Origin: JASSUD01 sp031963415
GTDB taxonomy: Bacteria; Pseudomonadota; Gammaproteobacteria; Burkholderiales; Burkholderiaceae
Assembly (NCBI GenBank): GCA_031963415.1
Contig: JASSUI010000001.1
Location: 2,852,001 to 2,916,000 of the forward strand
Direction: 5' to 3'
DNA: 64,000 bases
In this document: positions 9,801 to 17,577 of the stretch, in pieces
Position numbering within the stretch: the first letter of the stretch is position 1
Layout of the letters: every line of letters starts with the position of its first letter
The notes under the pieces: generated by a model
Database searches by the model: none
Told to the model about the DNA's origin: nothing
The model's input: the letters and a program-made list of their open reading frames with translations, nothing else
Translations under genes and position numbers: made by a program

Positions 9801-12684
9801 ATACGCCCGCTTAGTGGATCAAAAGACGTGGAAAGAAGAATTTTTTGGTTGGGAAGACGAAAAGCAGCTTCTTCTCGAAGCGAATCCTTTAACCAGCAAT
9901 GGCAATCAATACCGCTTTATCCACAAATCGCTGCTGGAATATAGTGTGGCCCGTGCGATCTTTGAACCGCAAGCGGCAGGCGAGGAAGTGGCGTCAGCAC
10001 CACCGTTAACTCGTCGCGGGAGCATGGATTCGGTCTTAAGTTTTGAAAGCCAACACGCGGCAGATGATGTCGCATTAGCGGTGGAGCAACCGTTACTCGA
10101 CTCGCTATTGGCGCGCAAGAACTTGGTGGGCGAGCCGTCGATACTTCAATTCTTAGCCGAACGCGTCAGCCAGGAACCGTTGTTTAAGCAACAATTGCAC
10201 GCGGTCATTGAACGCTCAAAAACGGACCCGATGGTGCGCAAAGCAGCGGCCAATGCCATTACGATCTTAGTCAGAGCGGGCGTACAGTTTAATGGGGCGG
10301 ATCTGAAGGGCATCCAGATTCCTGGGGCGGATCTGAGTGATGGGGTATTCGATTCCGCTGACCTGCAAGGGGCGGATTTAAGGAAGGTCAATTTTCGCAA
10401 AAGTTGGTTACGCCAGGCGAATTTAAGCGGGGCCAAAATGGAAGGCGTCCGGTTTGGCGAGTGGCCTTATCTCCAGGAAGAGAGCGAGGTAACTTCCTGC
10501 GCATATTCCCCGGATGGGAAAGCATGTGCGGTGGGCCTCAGAAACGGTACGATCAGCGTCTATGACACCTCGAGCTGGGAGAAAATCTGCACCTTACAAG
10601 GGCATACCAGCTGGGTTAGGAGCGTAGTGTATTCGCCCAGCGGTCAACAGATCGCCTCGGGCAGTTCGGACAAGACAGTGCGGCTGTGGGACGCGCACAG
10701 CGGCGAACCCGGCCACACCTTACAAGGGCATACCTCTCATGTTTTGAGCGTGGCGTATTCGCCCAGCGGTCAGCAGATCGCCTCGGGCAGTTCGGACAAG
10801 ACAGTGCGGCTGTGGGACGCGCACAGCGGCGAACCCGGCCACACCTTACAAGGGCATACCGACAGCGTTAGGAGCGTGGTGTATTCACCCAGTGGTCAGC
10901 AGATCGCCTCGGGCAGTTGGGACCAGACGGTTCGTCTGTGGGATGCGCACAGCGGGGAGCCCGGCCCCATCTTAGAAGGGCATACCAGCTGGGTTAAGAG
11001 CGTGGTGTATTCGCCCAGCGGTCAGCAGATCGCCTCGGGCAGTGATGACCAGACGGTGCGGCTGTGGGACGCGCACAGCGGGGAGCCCGGCCACTCCTTA
11101 CAAGGACATACCGGCTGGGTTAATAGCGTGGTGTATTCGCCCAGCGGTCAGCAGATCGCCTCGGGCAGTTGGGACCAGACGGTGCGGCTGTGGGACGCGC
11201 ACAGCGGGGAGCCCGGCCACTCCTTACAAGGGCATACCAACTGTGTTAATAGCGTGGTGTATTCGCCCAGTGGTCAGCAGATCGTCTCGGGCAGTGATGA
11301 CAAGACGGTGCGGCTGTGGGACGCGCACAGCGGGGAGCCCGGTCTCACCTTACAAGGGCATACCCGCGGTGTTTTGAGCGTGGTGTATTCGCCCAGCGGT
11401 CAGCAGATCGCCTCGGGCAGTTTGGACCATACGGTGCGGCTGTGGGACGTGCGCAGTGGGGAGCCCGGCCCCACCTTAGAAGGGCATACCTGGTCAGTTA
11501 ATAGCGTGGTGTATTCGCCCAGCGGTCAGCAGATCGCCTCGGGCAGTTGGGACCAGACGGTGCGGCTGTGGGACGCGCACAGCGGGGAGGCCGGCCCCAT
11601 CTTACAAGGACATACCGCCTCTGTTACGAGCGTGGTGTATTCGCCCAGCGGTCAGCAGATCGCCTCGGGCAGTGATGACAAGACGGTGCGGCTGTGGAAC
11701 GCGCACAGCGGGGAGCCCGGTCCCACCTTACAAGGGCATACCGGCTGGGTTACGAGCGTGGTGTATTCGCCCAACGGTCAGCAGATCGCCTCGGGCAGTG
11801 ATGACAAGACGGTGAGGCTGTGGGACGCGCACAGCGGGGAGGCCGACCACACCTTAGAAGGGCATACCGGCAGGGTTAATAGCGTGGTGTATTCGCCCAG
11901 CGGTCAGCAGATCGTCTCGGGCAGTGATGACAATACGGTGCGGCTGTGGGACGCGCACAGCGGGGAGCCCGGCCACACCTTACAAGGGCATACCGACAGG
12001 GTTACGAGCGTGGTGTATTCGCCCAGCGGTCAGCAGATTGCCTCGGGCAGTTGGGACAAGATGGTACGACTGTGGGACGCGCACAGCGGGGAGGCCGGCC
12101 CCATCTTACAAGGACATACCGCCTCTGTTTTGAGCGTGGTGTATTCGCCCAGCGGTCAGCAGATCGCCTCGGGCAGTCCGGACCAGACGGTGCGGCTGTG
12201 GGATACGACCTCGGGTCAGTGTTTAGCGGTAGTGCGAGGTTTTCAGGGAAGCATTTATAGCCTTGCCTGGAAAGAAATAGCTGATAGCAGCTATTTGGTC
12301 ACCGGCTGTGGCGATCAATCGGTTCGCGCATGGCAGGTCATCGAAGAGGAGGGACGTTATCAAGTACGGCTCTCTTGGAGTACAACACATGACAGACTGA
12401 TTTTAACAGACACCGCCATTCAAGACGTACAAGGCTTAAGTCCGGTGAATAAAAAGCTCTTACAGCAGCGCGGGGCGGTGGGAGAACCCCAACCTGCTGC
12501 ACGTTTACGCGAGGCATCGAAGAAAGTGGCCCATCTCGTATCGGGCGCTTCTGGCTTCCGCCTAACGCCAAGCGGTAGGAAACTAAATAATCCCCCTATG
12601 GCAGCGCAGCGACCCTCCGTCGAACCTACAGACCAGCCGACTTCATCGATGGACGAGCGGCACGTATTTTCTCACCTTGCCTAA
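6835..12684 (+). CDS. NACHT-pentapeptide-WD40 repeat protein (NLR-like), copy 1
   Basis: 1949 residues in recognisable blocks. Residues 1-130 hold TPR-like helices (LELYDQAEVSF, AVYLERGDAWQQLGKSKKAEANY). A long helical region follows. The NTPase has Walker A GDSGAGKST at 716-724 and Walker B FIVICDGYDE at 783-792, typical of NACHT. A helical arm leads to pentapeptide repeats (about 1150-1205), then one degenerate WD unit, thirteen nearly identical 42-residue WD40 units (about 1253-1795), one degenerate unit and a tail. Such STAND proteins usually oligomerise when the repeats bind a ligand; known bacterial NACHT proteins include phage-defence factors, and fungal ones act in nonself recognition. 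The effector end is not recognised. It lies inside an IS66-derived element. The ATG follows AAAAAGGAAAAAGCC. Confidence 0.9.
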   Translation: MFERLSSSTLSPSSQLILAQTHLEGARKQSANNQLDVALELYDQAEVSFVKVADKQGVKPTLTQVKEALRNARTSESEEAQNLREQIAAVYLERGDAWQQLGKSKKAEANYQNAEKWGHPQAQQRLANLLTTSLSPTPSRLSTLSRASTPSMRSALLQSGMAGMTPAASPHLVNQSRMGRDPIAIPAQIFSDNVSRPLIKVALPGVNQRLTDTQQLAYGLALLQTPLSDDMLTEEEEAWRQTATHSEDELERLSTLTTDVLRAFVNDKPKNAASVAEVVCLTSVLQPDEFKSLLAEMVDGIKQATLLDMPLLTGLAQLIRHAPAPLEADDLVKILTLLSERLQATHGQANKPLYQLTWALSHVLDAMNVSEVTGLNREQLHAPLTEYLKGLQSNADPYFVYQAAYACQALQYVGDDETVWQAALRRTSKVLEGIFGMMGAVKGIKLNEFIAGVENIYEGTAGAIEAMGTLKDAYDGVCSLYQNGQGLIDSLKEGFSLTRKSAWYAALRGIDALVENGQLAEAKQLISEVSCRRHPAFQWGLCERLGQIAADPRWEASTRQEALAFLSEIYQNDAIWGQQASIKQWIIKIVMQLADASVSQTAASTLLADLKQVGEIDKQTLYQTCVEEGPGPYPVSVASPKPSTFTLLNRVQNKLEVETDVRQLKHRQTHAHSEAVYISPQGKPSLQASEETLFDLTERVKGFLEENKKKVFLLLGDSGAGKSTFNRRLEAGLWQVYRKGARIPLFITLPAIDKPEYDLIAKHLRKEGFSEPQIKELKTYREFIVICDGYDESQQTHNLYMSNRLNQPGEWQAQMVISCRSEYLGADYRDRFQPTDRNHRANAALFEEAVIAPFSAQKIDSYIDQYVQLEQPIWSAAVYQQALKGIPHLQELVRNPFLLTLTLEVLPSLVGATQDFSSARITRVALYDQFVVQWLERGKKRLAEKTLSGQKQEAFERLTKEGFIRNGLAFLTNLATAIYERQAGNPVVEYARLVDQKTWKEEFFGWEDEKQLLLEANPLTSNGNQYRFIHKSLLEYSVARAIFEPQAAGEEVASAPPLTRRGSMDSVLSFESQHAADDVALAVEQPLLDSLLARKNLVGEPSILQFLAERVSQEPLFKQQLHAVIERSKTDPMVRKAAANAITILVRAGVQFNGADLKGIQIPGADLSDGVFDSADLQGADLRKVNFRKSWLRQANLSGAKMEGVRFGEWPYLQEESEVTSCAYSPDGKACAVGLRNGTISVYDTSSWEKICTLQGHTSWVRSVVYSPSGQQIASGSSDKTVRLWDAHSGEPGHTLQGHTSHVLSVAYSPSGQQIASGSSDKTVRLWDAHSGEPGHTLQGHTDSVRSVVYSPSGQQIASGSWDQTVRLWDAHSGEPGPILEGHTSWVKSVVYSPSGQQIASGSDDQTVRLWDAHSGEPGHSLQGHTGWVNSVVYSPSGQQIASGSWDQTVRLWDAHSGEPGHSLQGHTNCVNSVVYSPSGQQIVSGSDDKTVRLWDAHSGEPGLTLQGHTRGVLSVVYSPSGQQIASGSLDHTVRLWDVRSGEPGPTLEGHTWSVNSVVYSPSGQQIASGSWDQTVRLWDAHSGEAGPILQGHTASVTSVVYSPSGQQIASGSDDKTVRLWNAHSGEPGPTLQGHTGWVTSVVYSPNGQQIASGSDDKTVRLWDAHSGEADHTLEGHTGRVNSVVYSPSGQQIVSGSDDNTVRLWDAHSGEPGHTLQGHTDRVTSVVYSPSGQQIASGSWDKMVRLWDAHSGEAGPILQGHTASVLSVVYSPSGQQIASGSPDQTVRLWDTTSGQCLAVVRGFQGSIYSLAWKEIADSSYLVTGCGDQSVRAWQVIEEEGRYQVRLSWSTTHDRLILTDTAIQDVQGLSPVNKKLLQQRGAVGEPQPAARLREASKKVAHLVSGASGFRLTPSGRKLNNPPMAAQRPSVEPTDQPTSSMDERHVFSHLA
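10591..12220 (+). repeat. Thirteen tandem 126-bp WD40-coding repeats
   Basis: Each unit codes for 42 residues with the frame GHT-x-x-V-x-SVVYSPSGQQIASGS-x-D-x-TVRLWDAHSGE. Units are almost identical at DNA level except at fixed slots: the two residues after GHT, the residue after V, the residue before D and the one after it. The slots hold pairs such as SW, SH, DS, GW, NC, RG, WS, AS, GR and DR. This points to recent unit exchange by recombination, combined with variation kept at the repeat surface. Confidence 0.9.
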
Positions 12685-12715
12685 GTGCAGGAAGCCTCGT
12701 CCCTAAGCTGACGTT

Positions 12716-12748
12716 AAGCGTTATTCCCACAATCTGGGAATAACGCTT
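12716..12748. terminator. Perfect 14-bp hairpin after the NACHT-WD40 gene
   Basis: AAGCGTTATTCCCA pairs exactly with TGGGAATAACGCTT around the loop CAATC, 32 bases after the stop codon. No long T run follows on the plus strand, so it may be a processing or stabilising hairpin rather than a classic intrinsic terminator. It starts with GTTAAGCG, close to an IS66 end, and may instead mark the original left end of the IS66 element ahead of tnpA. Confidence 0.5.
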
Positions 12749-12866
12749 GGCCTGAAGCTGAAGTTTTCTTTTGGTAGGCAGCTTGACCGTAAGGGCGCAG
12801 CGGATCCACCTTGTGTTGTATAGGCATTAGGGTGATGCAATCTCTTTTTATTTAAAGGAGAAAAGT

Positions 12867-13190
12867 ATGACCAAAGAGGAACAAGCGCAAAGACGTGCGC
12901 AGTGGCTAGATCATATAGCGTCATGGGAAAAAAGTAGTTTAACGCGAGCGGCGTATTGCCAGGAAACTGGGTTGAAGCGAAATACCTTCAATGATTGGGT
13001 GGTTCGCGCGCGCAGGAAAGGTGAAGGAGTGGCTGGGGAGTCGCCGGCGCTGAGCTGGGTGCCGGTGAGTATCCAAGCCGATGAAGCGAGCCCGGGGTTC
13101 GAGTTACGCGGGGCGAATAGCTGGCAATTGTCGTTGCCTGCGACGGTTTCGCCGCAATGGGTGGCCAATCTGTTACGTGAGCTGTCATGA
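12867..13190 (+). CDS. IS66-family accessory protein TnpA
   Basis: A 107-residue protein with an N-terminal helix-turn-helix-like segment (RRAQWLDHIASWEKSSLTRAAYCQETGLKRNTFNDWVVRAR), the standard first gene of IS66 elements. It opens with ATG after AAAGGAGAAAAGT. The last codons overlap the ATG of tnpB by four bases (ATGA-type coupling at 13187-13190). In IS66 elements TnpA and TnpB are needed together with TnpC for transposition; their precise roles are unclear. It looks complete. Confidence 0.85.
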   Translation: MTKEEQAQRRAQWLDHIASWEKSSLTRAAYCQETGLKRNTFNDWVVRARRKGEGVAGESPALSWVPVSIQADEASPGFELRGANSWQLSLPATVSPQWVANLLRELS

Positions 13191-13528
13191 TGTGGAGCCC
13201 TTTACAGGTGTGGCTAGCGGTAGAACCGGTAGACATGCGCTTAGGCATCGATGGGTTATCTCACTGTGTGCAACAGGCGCTGGGTAAAAAGCCGTGTGAC
13301 GGCACGGCCTATGCGTTTCACAATCGCCGTGGAACGCGCTTAAAGCTGTTGATCTGGGATGGGACGGGCGTGTGGCTGTGCCAGCGGCGCTTGCACCGAG
13401 GCCACTTTGTCTGGCCACGCGTGGGTGAAGCGACGTATACCGTCACGCAAGCGCAGTGGTCATGGTTAACGCGCGGGGTAGATTGGCAACGTTTATCGGC
13501 GTCTGCCCCGGCGCATTGGCAAGGGTAG
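13187..13528 (+). CDS. IS66-family protein TnpB (Orf2)
   Basis: 113 residues with the strongly conserved IS66 Orf2 pattern: VWLAVEPVDMRLGIDGLSHCVQ near the start, then AYAFHNRRGTRLKLLIWDGTGVWLCQRRLHRGHFVWP. This is the most conserved member of the IS66 gene set and identifies the element. Its length is normal and no lesion is seen. It is translationally coupled to tnpA upstream, and a 73-base gap separates it from the truncated tnpC. Confidence 0.93.
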   Translation: MMWSPLQVWLAVEPVDMRLGIDGLSHCVQQALGKKPCDGTAYAFHNRRGTRLKLLIWDGTGVWLCQRRLHRGHFVWPRVGEATYTVTQAQWSWLTRGVDWQRLSASAPAHWQG

Positions 13529-13601
13529 ATCGAGGGATAAAAAAGCGCCTCGTCTCCTGTCTGCTCAGGATTTTTTGCCCGTGATTCAGTAAAATCACAG
13601 C

Positions 13602-13802
13602 ATGGATCTTCCCGCTCAAATCGATCAATTTAAGCTCAATGCGCAAGCCTCGGCCTGGTTAGCGTCGACGTGCGCACAGTGGCAAAATGAAGCGGCCCAC
13701 CTCCAAGCCGACTTGACCCACAAAACGGCCGAACTCAAGCTGGCCCACCTCCAAATTCAAGCGCTCACCCTCGAGCTAGCACAGCACAAACGCTTGCGTT
13801 AG
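13602..13802 (+). pseudogene. Truncated IS66 transposase TnpC (first 66 residues)
   Basis: The product matches only the N-terminal coiled-coil leader of IS66 TnpC (LDLTHKTAELKLAHLQIQALTLELAQHKRLR-like), which normally continues into a DDE transposase of about 500 residues. It stops at TAG four codons after HKR, exactly where the element's right end and target duplication lie. The codons for KRL (AAACGCTTG) double as the terminal repeat. This looks like use of a cryptic internal end during transposition, leaving an element without transposase. Confidence 0.8.
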
Positions 13803-13805
13803 GTG

Positions 13806-13942
13806 ATGCCATGCATGCCGTGCTTTGTGGTGCTGGGCATAACCTGCGCATGATCCTCAGAAAGCTGAGGCTTTTTTACGCCTTACTTTTTATCTTTTTT
13901 ATACCGCTCTACATTGGATATCGCTTCGCGTTTTTAACGTAA
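13806..13942 (+). pseudogene. IS5-family transposase fragment (C-terminal piece)
   Basis: The frame reads AMHAVLCGAGHNLRMILRKLRLFYALLF and ends at TAA 13940-13942. This is the C-terminal helix region of IS5-type transposases and continues directly from the piece ending at 6558. The stop codon and the last residues look natural. The two pieces together show which gene the IS66-derived element hit. Confidence 0.8.
13855..13877 (+). terminator. Terminator-like hairpin inside the IS5 fragment
   Basis: CCTCAG-AAAG-CTGAGG followed by CTTTTTT has the shape of an intrinsic terminator on the plus strand. It lies within codons for ILRKLRLF, so it may be coincidence, but it could stop readthrough from the IS66-derived element towards the convergent WD40 gene. 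Confidence 0.4.
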
Positions 13943-14042
13943 GTTAATTCGCAAAGCGATTTATTCAGGGGCGACTATTTAGTTTTTTGCAAAACAAGAT
14001 TTTTATAGACTATTACGCTCATCTCCTGTTTATTTGCCTCAC

Positions 14043-16652
14043 CTAAGCGAGGGTCTGTGGTATACCAACGGCTCCACGCTGCTTTAACAGCTTTTTATTC
14101 ATCGGGCTTAAGCCTTCCGTGCCTTGAATGACGGTGTCTGTTAAAATCAGTCTGTCATGTGTTGTACTCCAAGAGAGCCGTACTTGATAACGCCCCTCTT
14201 CTTCGATGACCTGCCATACGCGAACCGATTGATCGCCACAGCCGGTGACCAAATAGCTGCTATTAGATATTTCTTTCCAGGCAAGGCTATTAATGCCCCC
14301 ATGAAAATCTCGCACTACCGCTAAACACTGACCCGAGGCCACGTCCCACAGACGAACTGTATTGTCATAACTGCCCGAGGCGATCTGCTGACCGCTGGGC
14401 GAATACACTACGCTCCTAACATAGGAGGTATGCCCTTGTAAGGTGTGGCCGGCCTCCCCGCTGTGCACATCCCACAGACGAACCGTCTTGTCCCAACTGC
14501 CCGAGGCGATCTGCTGACCGCTGGGCGAATACACCACACTATTAACTGGTCGGGTATGCCCTCGTAAGGTGTGGGCGACCTCTCCGCTGTGCGCGTCCCG
14601 CAGACAAACCGTCTTGTCATACCCCCCCGAGGCGATCTGATGACCACTGGGCGAATACACCATGCTACTAACCCTGATGGTATGCCATTGTAAGGTACGG
14701 ACGGGCTCCCCGCTGTGCGCGTCCCACAGACGAACCGTATGGTCATCACTGCTCGAGGCGATCTGCTGACCACTCGGCGAATACACCACGCTCCTAACGC
14801 TGTCGGTATGCCCTTGTAAGGTGTAGCTGGCCTCTCCGCTGTGCGCGTCCCACAGCCGAACCGTATGGTCATCACTGCACGAGGCGATCTGCTGACCGCT
14901 CGGCGAATACACCACGCTATTAACCCAGCCGGTATGGCCTTGTAAGGTGCGGACGGCCTTCCCGCTATGCGCGTCCCACAGCCGAACCGTATTGTCCCAA
15001 CTGCCCGAGGCGATCTGCTGACCGCTCGGCGAATACACCACACTACTAACCCTGCGGGTATGCCCTTGTAAGGGATCGGCCTTCCCGCTATGCGTGTCCC
15101 ACAGCCGCACCGTCTTGTCAAAACTGCCCGAGGCGATCTGCTGACCACTGGGCGAATACACCACGCTATTAACCCTGCCGGTATGCCCTTCTAAGGTGTG
15201 GCCGGCCTCCCCGCTGTGCGCGTCCCACAGACGAACGGTATTGTCCCAACTGCCCGAGGCAATCTGCTGACCACCGGGCGAATACGCCACGCTCATAACA
15301 CAGTCGGTATGCCCTTGTAAGATGTGGCTGGCCTCCCCGTTGTGCGCGTCCCACAGACGAACCGTCTTGTCACCACTGCCCGAGGCGATCTGCTGACCAC
15401 TGGGCGAATACACCACGCTATTAACAGAGCCGGTATGCCCTCGTAAGGTGTGGACAGCCTCCCCGCTGTGCACGTCCCACAGCCGCACTGTATGGTCACC
15501 ACCCGAGGCAATCTGCTGACTGCTTGGCGAATACACCACGCTATTAACTCTGCTGGTATGACCTCGTAAGGTGTAGCTGGCCTCCCCGCTGTGCGCGTCC
15601 CACAGTCGCACCGTATGGTCCTCACTGCCTGAGGCGATCTGCTGACCGTTGGGCGAATACACCACGCTCGTAACCCAGCCGGTATGCCCTTGTAAGGTGT
15701 GGCTGGCCTCCCCGCTATGCGCATCCCACAGACGAACCGTATTGTCATATCCTCCCGAGGCGATCTGCTGACCGCTGGGTGAATACACCACGCTATAAAC
15801 AGCGGAGGTATGCCCTTGTAAGGTACAGACTTTCTCCCAGCTCGAGGTGTCATAGACGCTGATCTTACCGTTTGCGAGACCTACCGCACACGCTTTCCCA
15901 TCCGGGGAATACGCGCACGATCTTACCTCGCTCTCTTCCTGGAGATAAGGCCATTCACCAAACCAAACCCCAGTCATCTGTGCTGAGCTTAAATTCGCTT
16001 GACGTAGCCAGCTCCCGCTGAAATTGACTCCGCTCAAATCCGAGCCCTGTAATTGGGCTGAATCGAATTGACCATAACTTAAATCCGCCCCAGGCACGCG
16101 GATTCCTTTGAGGTCTTTATTAATGAATTGCACGCCTGCTTTCACCAACATCGTCAGCACGTTAGCCGCGATAGCCTGTACCGCTTCTGTTTTGGAGCGC
16201 TCTATCCAGTTCAATAATTTCTCTTTTAACAGAACGTCTTGTTGTACTTTTTCTTGTAAAAGCCTAACTATTTCAGGGGAGTTAACGACGCATACCAGCT
16301 CGAAAAATCCAGATTTTTCTACAACCTGATCGAGTTGTGATGAGTCTGATAGCCTCTGCAATTGGTTCAATACAAAATTCTGTAACCCTTTGTCTGAACG
16401 AATTAAAGCCGCCTGATGTCGAACTTGAATCCTATCTTTGATTAAGTGTAATTTCAGTGCAGGGGAATCTATCGGTTCACCATCACGAGTGACAGTTGTC
16501 AATGCTTTAAACAAAGCCTGCCGACTTGAAAAATCCAACAGGCTTTCTATTTCCTCTCGAACTTCCAGCGGGATCGATAAAAAACGGGATGCCGGGGATT
16601 TTTGTGCTGCGGAATAATGCAGATGGGTCGATCTCGAAATAGGATTCAGCAT
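14043..16652 (-). CDS. F-box-like/pentapeptide/WD40 repeat protein, copy 2 (no NACHT domain)
   Basis: 869 residues. From about residue 125 on it is collinear with the C-terminal halves of the two NACHT-WD40 proteins in this window: a helical linker (IERSKTEAVQAIAANVLTMLVKAGVQF), pentapeptide repeats (KDLKGIRVPGADLSYG), one degenerate WD unit, twelve nearly identical 42-residue WD40 units (about 276-774), a final degenerate unit and the STTHDRLILTDT tail. No Walker motifs are present. Residues 24-54 (FLSIPLEVREEIESLLDF..., then LFKALTTV) fit the F-box pattern L-x-x-L-P-x-E-[VL]-x3-I-x-S-x-L-D. An F-box plus WD40 layout is that of eukaryotic SCF ubiquitin-ligase receptors, so a host-directed role is conceivable. 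Unit 3 lacks one residue and unit 10 has several odd substitutions. Confidence 0.85.
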   Translation of the reverse strand: MLNPISRSTHLHYSAAQKSPASRFLSIPLEVREEIESLLDFSSRQALFKALTTVTRDGEPIDSPALKLHLIKDRIQVRHQAALIRSDKGLQNFVLNQLQRLSDSSQLDQVVEKSGFFELVCVVNSPEIVRLLQEKVQQDVLLKEKLLNWIERSKTEAVQAIAANVLTMLVKAGVQFINKDLKGIRVPGADLSYGQFDSAQLQGSDLSGVNFSGSWLRQANLSSAQMTGVWFGEWPYLQEESEVRSCAYSPDGKACAVGLANGKISVYDTSSWEKVCTLQGHTSAVYSVVYSPSGQQIASGGYDNTVRLWDAHSGEASHTLQGHTGWVTSVVYSPNGQQIASGSEDHTVRLWDAHSGEASYTLRGHTSRVNSVVYSPSSQQIASGGDHTVRLWDVHSGEAVHTLRGHTGSVNSVVYSPSGQQIASGSGDKTVRLWDAHNGEASHILQGHTDCVMSVAYSPGGQQIASGSWDNTVRLWDAHSGEAGHTLEGHTGRVNSVVYSPSGQQIASGSFDKTVRLWDTHSGKADPLQGHTRRVSSVVYSPSGQQIASGSWDNTVRLWDAHSGKAVRTLQGHTGWVNSVVYSPSGQQIASCSDDHTVRLWDAHSGEASYTLQGHTDSVRSVVYSPSGQQIASSSDDHTVRLWDAHSGEPVRTLQWHTIRVSSMVYSPSGHQIASGGYDKTVCLRDAHSGEVAHTLRGHTRPVNSVVYSPSGQQIASGSWDKTVRLWDVHSGEAGHTLQGHTSYVRSVVYSPSGQQIASGSYDNTVRLWDVASGQCLAVVRDFHGGINSLAWKEISNSSYLVTGCGDQSVRVWQVIEEEGRYQVRLSWSTTHDRLILTDTVIQGTEGLSPMNKKLLKQRGAVGIPQTLA
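14330..15825 (-). repeat. Twelve tandem 126-bp WD40-coding repeats
   Basis: The same unit type as in copy 1 (GQQIASGS...TVRLWDAHSGEA), again differing mainly after GHT and around the conserved D (GYDN, SEDH, SGDK, SWDN, SFDK, SDDH, SYDN). Two units carry a codon-sized deletion. The shared SGQQIASGS wording shows that copies 1 and 2 are closer to each other than to copy 3 (SGSQLASSS). Confidence 0.88.
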
Positions 16653-16813
16653 AAATCTTGTTCGATTAAAAAAATAAAATCATCTGATGAGTGTTGATGG
16701 GTCTTGGCGTAGGATTTATGCATAACTCATCCATATGAATCGCACACCAATACTATGCCATATCCAAAATAAACGGCGGAGGTCTTATCCCGCAGCGCCG
16801 CATACGATCTAAT

Positions 16814-17170
16814 CTACGGTAGATCCGACAAATATCGCCGGCGAGCGCGCCACGCAAATAGCAACACGCGTATCCGGTTGCACGCCTGCTTTAATGAGTT
16901 GATAAGCGAGACGATTAGCATGTCATTCAGCTCGGCATAACTTAATGTTTGATCTTCATACACTAGAACCGTGGCTTGCGGTGTGCGCTCAACTTGCTGC
17001 TCGAACAATTGATGCACACATAAATGGGCGGGGAAGTCTTTCTCCGTCGCATTCCAGGTCTTTAATAGCAAAGTCCGCTTGCTTTTTGTCAACAGGTTAA
17101 GCTTGCCGGCCGGCATATCGGTTGCGCCTGCCTTCAAATCAAAGAATCCCAGTACCTCTATTGGCGAAAC
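16814..17170 (-). pseudogene. Nonribosomal peptide synthetase fragment (linker and start of an adenylation domain)
   Basis: The minus strand reads LLLKTWNATEKDFPAHLCVHQLFEQQVERTPQATVLVYEDQTLSYAELN, the classic junction from a condensation domain into the adenylation domain (A1/A2 region). After AELN a one-base shift is needed to continue as NRLAYQLIKAGVQPDTRVAICVARSP, and a TAG soon follows. No other NRPS module is nearby, so this is a relic of a once larger cluster or a translocated fragment. Confidence 0.8.
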
Positions 17171-17577
17171 GCTTCCTTATACTAGTCCCCTTTTCCTTTT
17201 GATATTTTTCTCTTCGATCTCTTTAAAAAATCCTGTCATCACCTTACTTTGTTCAAAGCGTCAACTCCTTCCCATTTTCACTTTTCTAGACAATCATTTT
17301 GAAGCGCAATCACGCTGTATGGTCTTGGGTTTAGTCTCGTTCTTTTTTATTCACGATTTGATAAAGGCGAGTTCTGCTGTGAAGGGCGATAAGTAGGCAA
17401 ACCGATATTCAATTGAATTCCGAGGAATTAAGTTAGATTTCTATTTTGTCGCTCGATCACCTTTTTTTGTTGGTCTAGGGGGAGTTGACTCAGTGCCTTT
17501 ACCAACAGACTAAGCACCTCTTGCTAATGAAGAAGCGGTCGATCGTGGCGCTGCTCCTGTTCGGACGCCACCTGGAT
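17171..17577. other. Region without an intact gene
   Basis: No convincing gene on either strand. The minus strand at about 17430-17520 reads VLSLLVKALSQLPLDQQKKVIER in a short open stretch that I cannot assign. The region probably contains more of the decayed material next to the NRPS fragment. Confidence 0.3.

Larger units (their letters stand above)
6559..13797 (+). mobile_element. IS66-derived element carrying a NACHT-WD40 gene as passenger
   Basis: The left end begins GTAAGCGTTTAG at 6559, fitting the GTAAGCG ends of IS66 elements. The right end, read inward on the minus strand from 13797, begins GCAAGCGTTTGT. Flanking them are GCTAGGTG (6551-6558) and GTTAGGTG (13798-13805), an 8-bp direct repeat with one mismatch; IS66 elements make 8-bp target duplications. 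Removing the element plus one repeat restores the reading frame of the interrupted IS5-type transposase. Inside are the 1949-residue NACHT-WD40 gene, IS66 tnpA and tnpB, and only the first 66 codons of tnpC. Without a full tnpC the element cannot move by itself. Confidence 0.75.

Noticed and set aside
10591..12220. Regular repeats considered as a CRISPR array or a non-coding satellite
   Set aside because: The period is 126 bp and translates into perfect WD40 units; no short repeats with unique spacers and no cas genes are present.
14408..15853. Long repeated alternative frames (TRTAGRPATPYKGIP-type) in copy 2, and similar ones in copy 1
   Set aside because: They are off-frame readings of the WD40 repeat DNA, kept open because every unit is alike; the WD40 frame explains the conservation.
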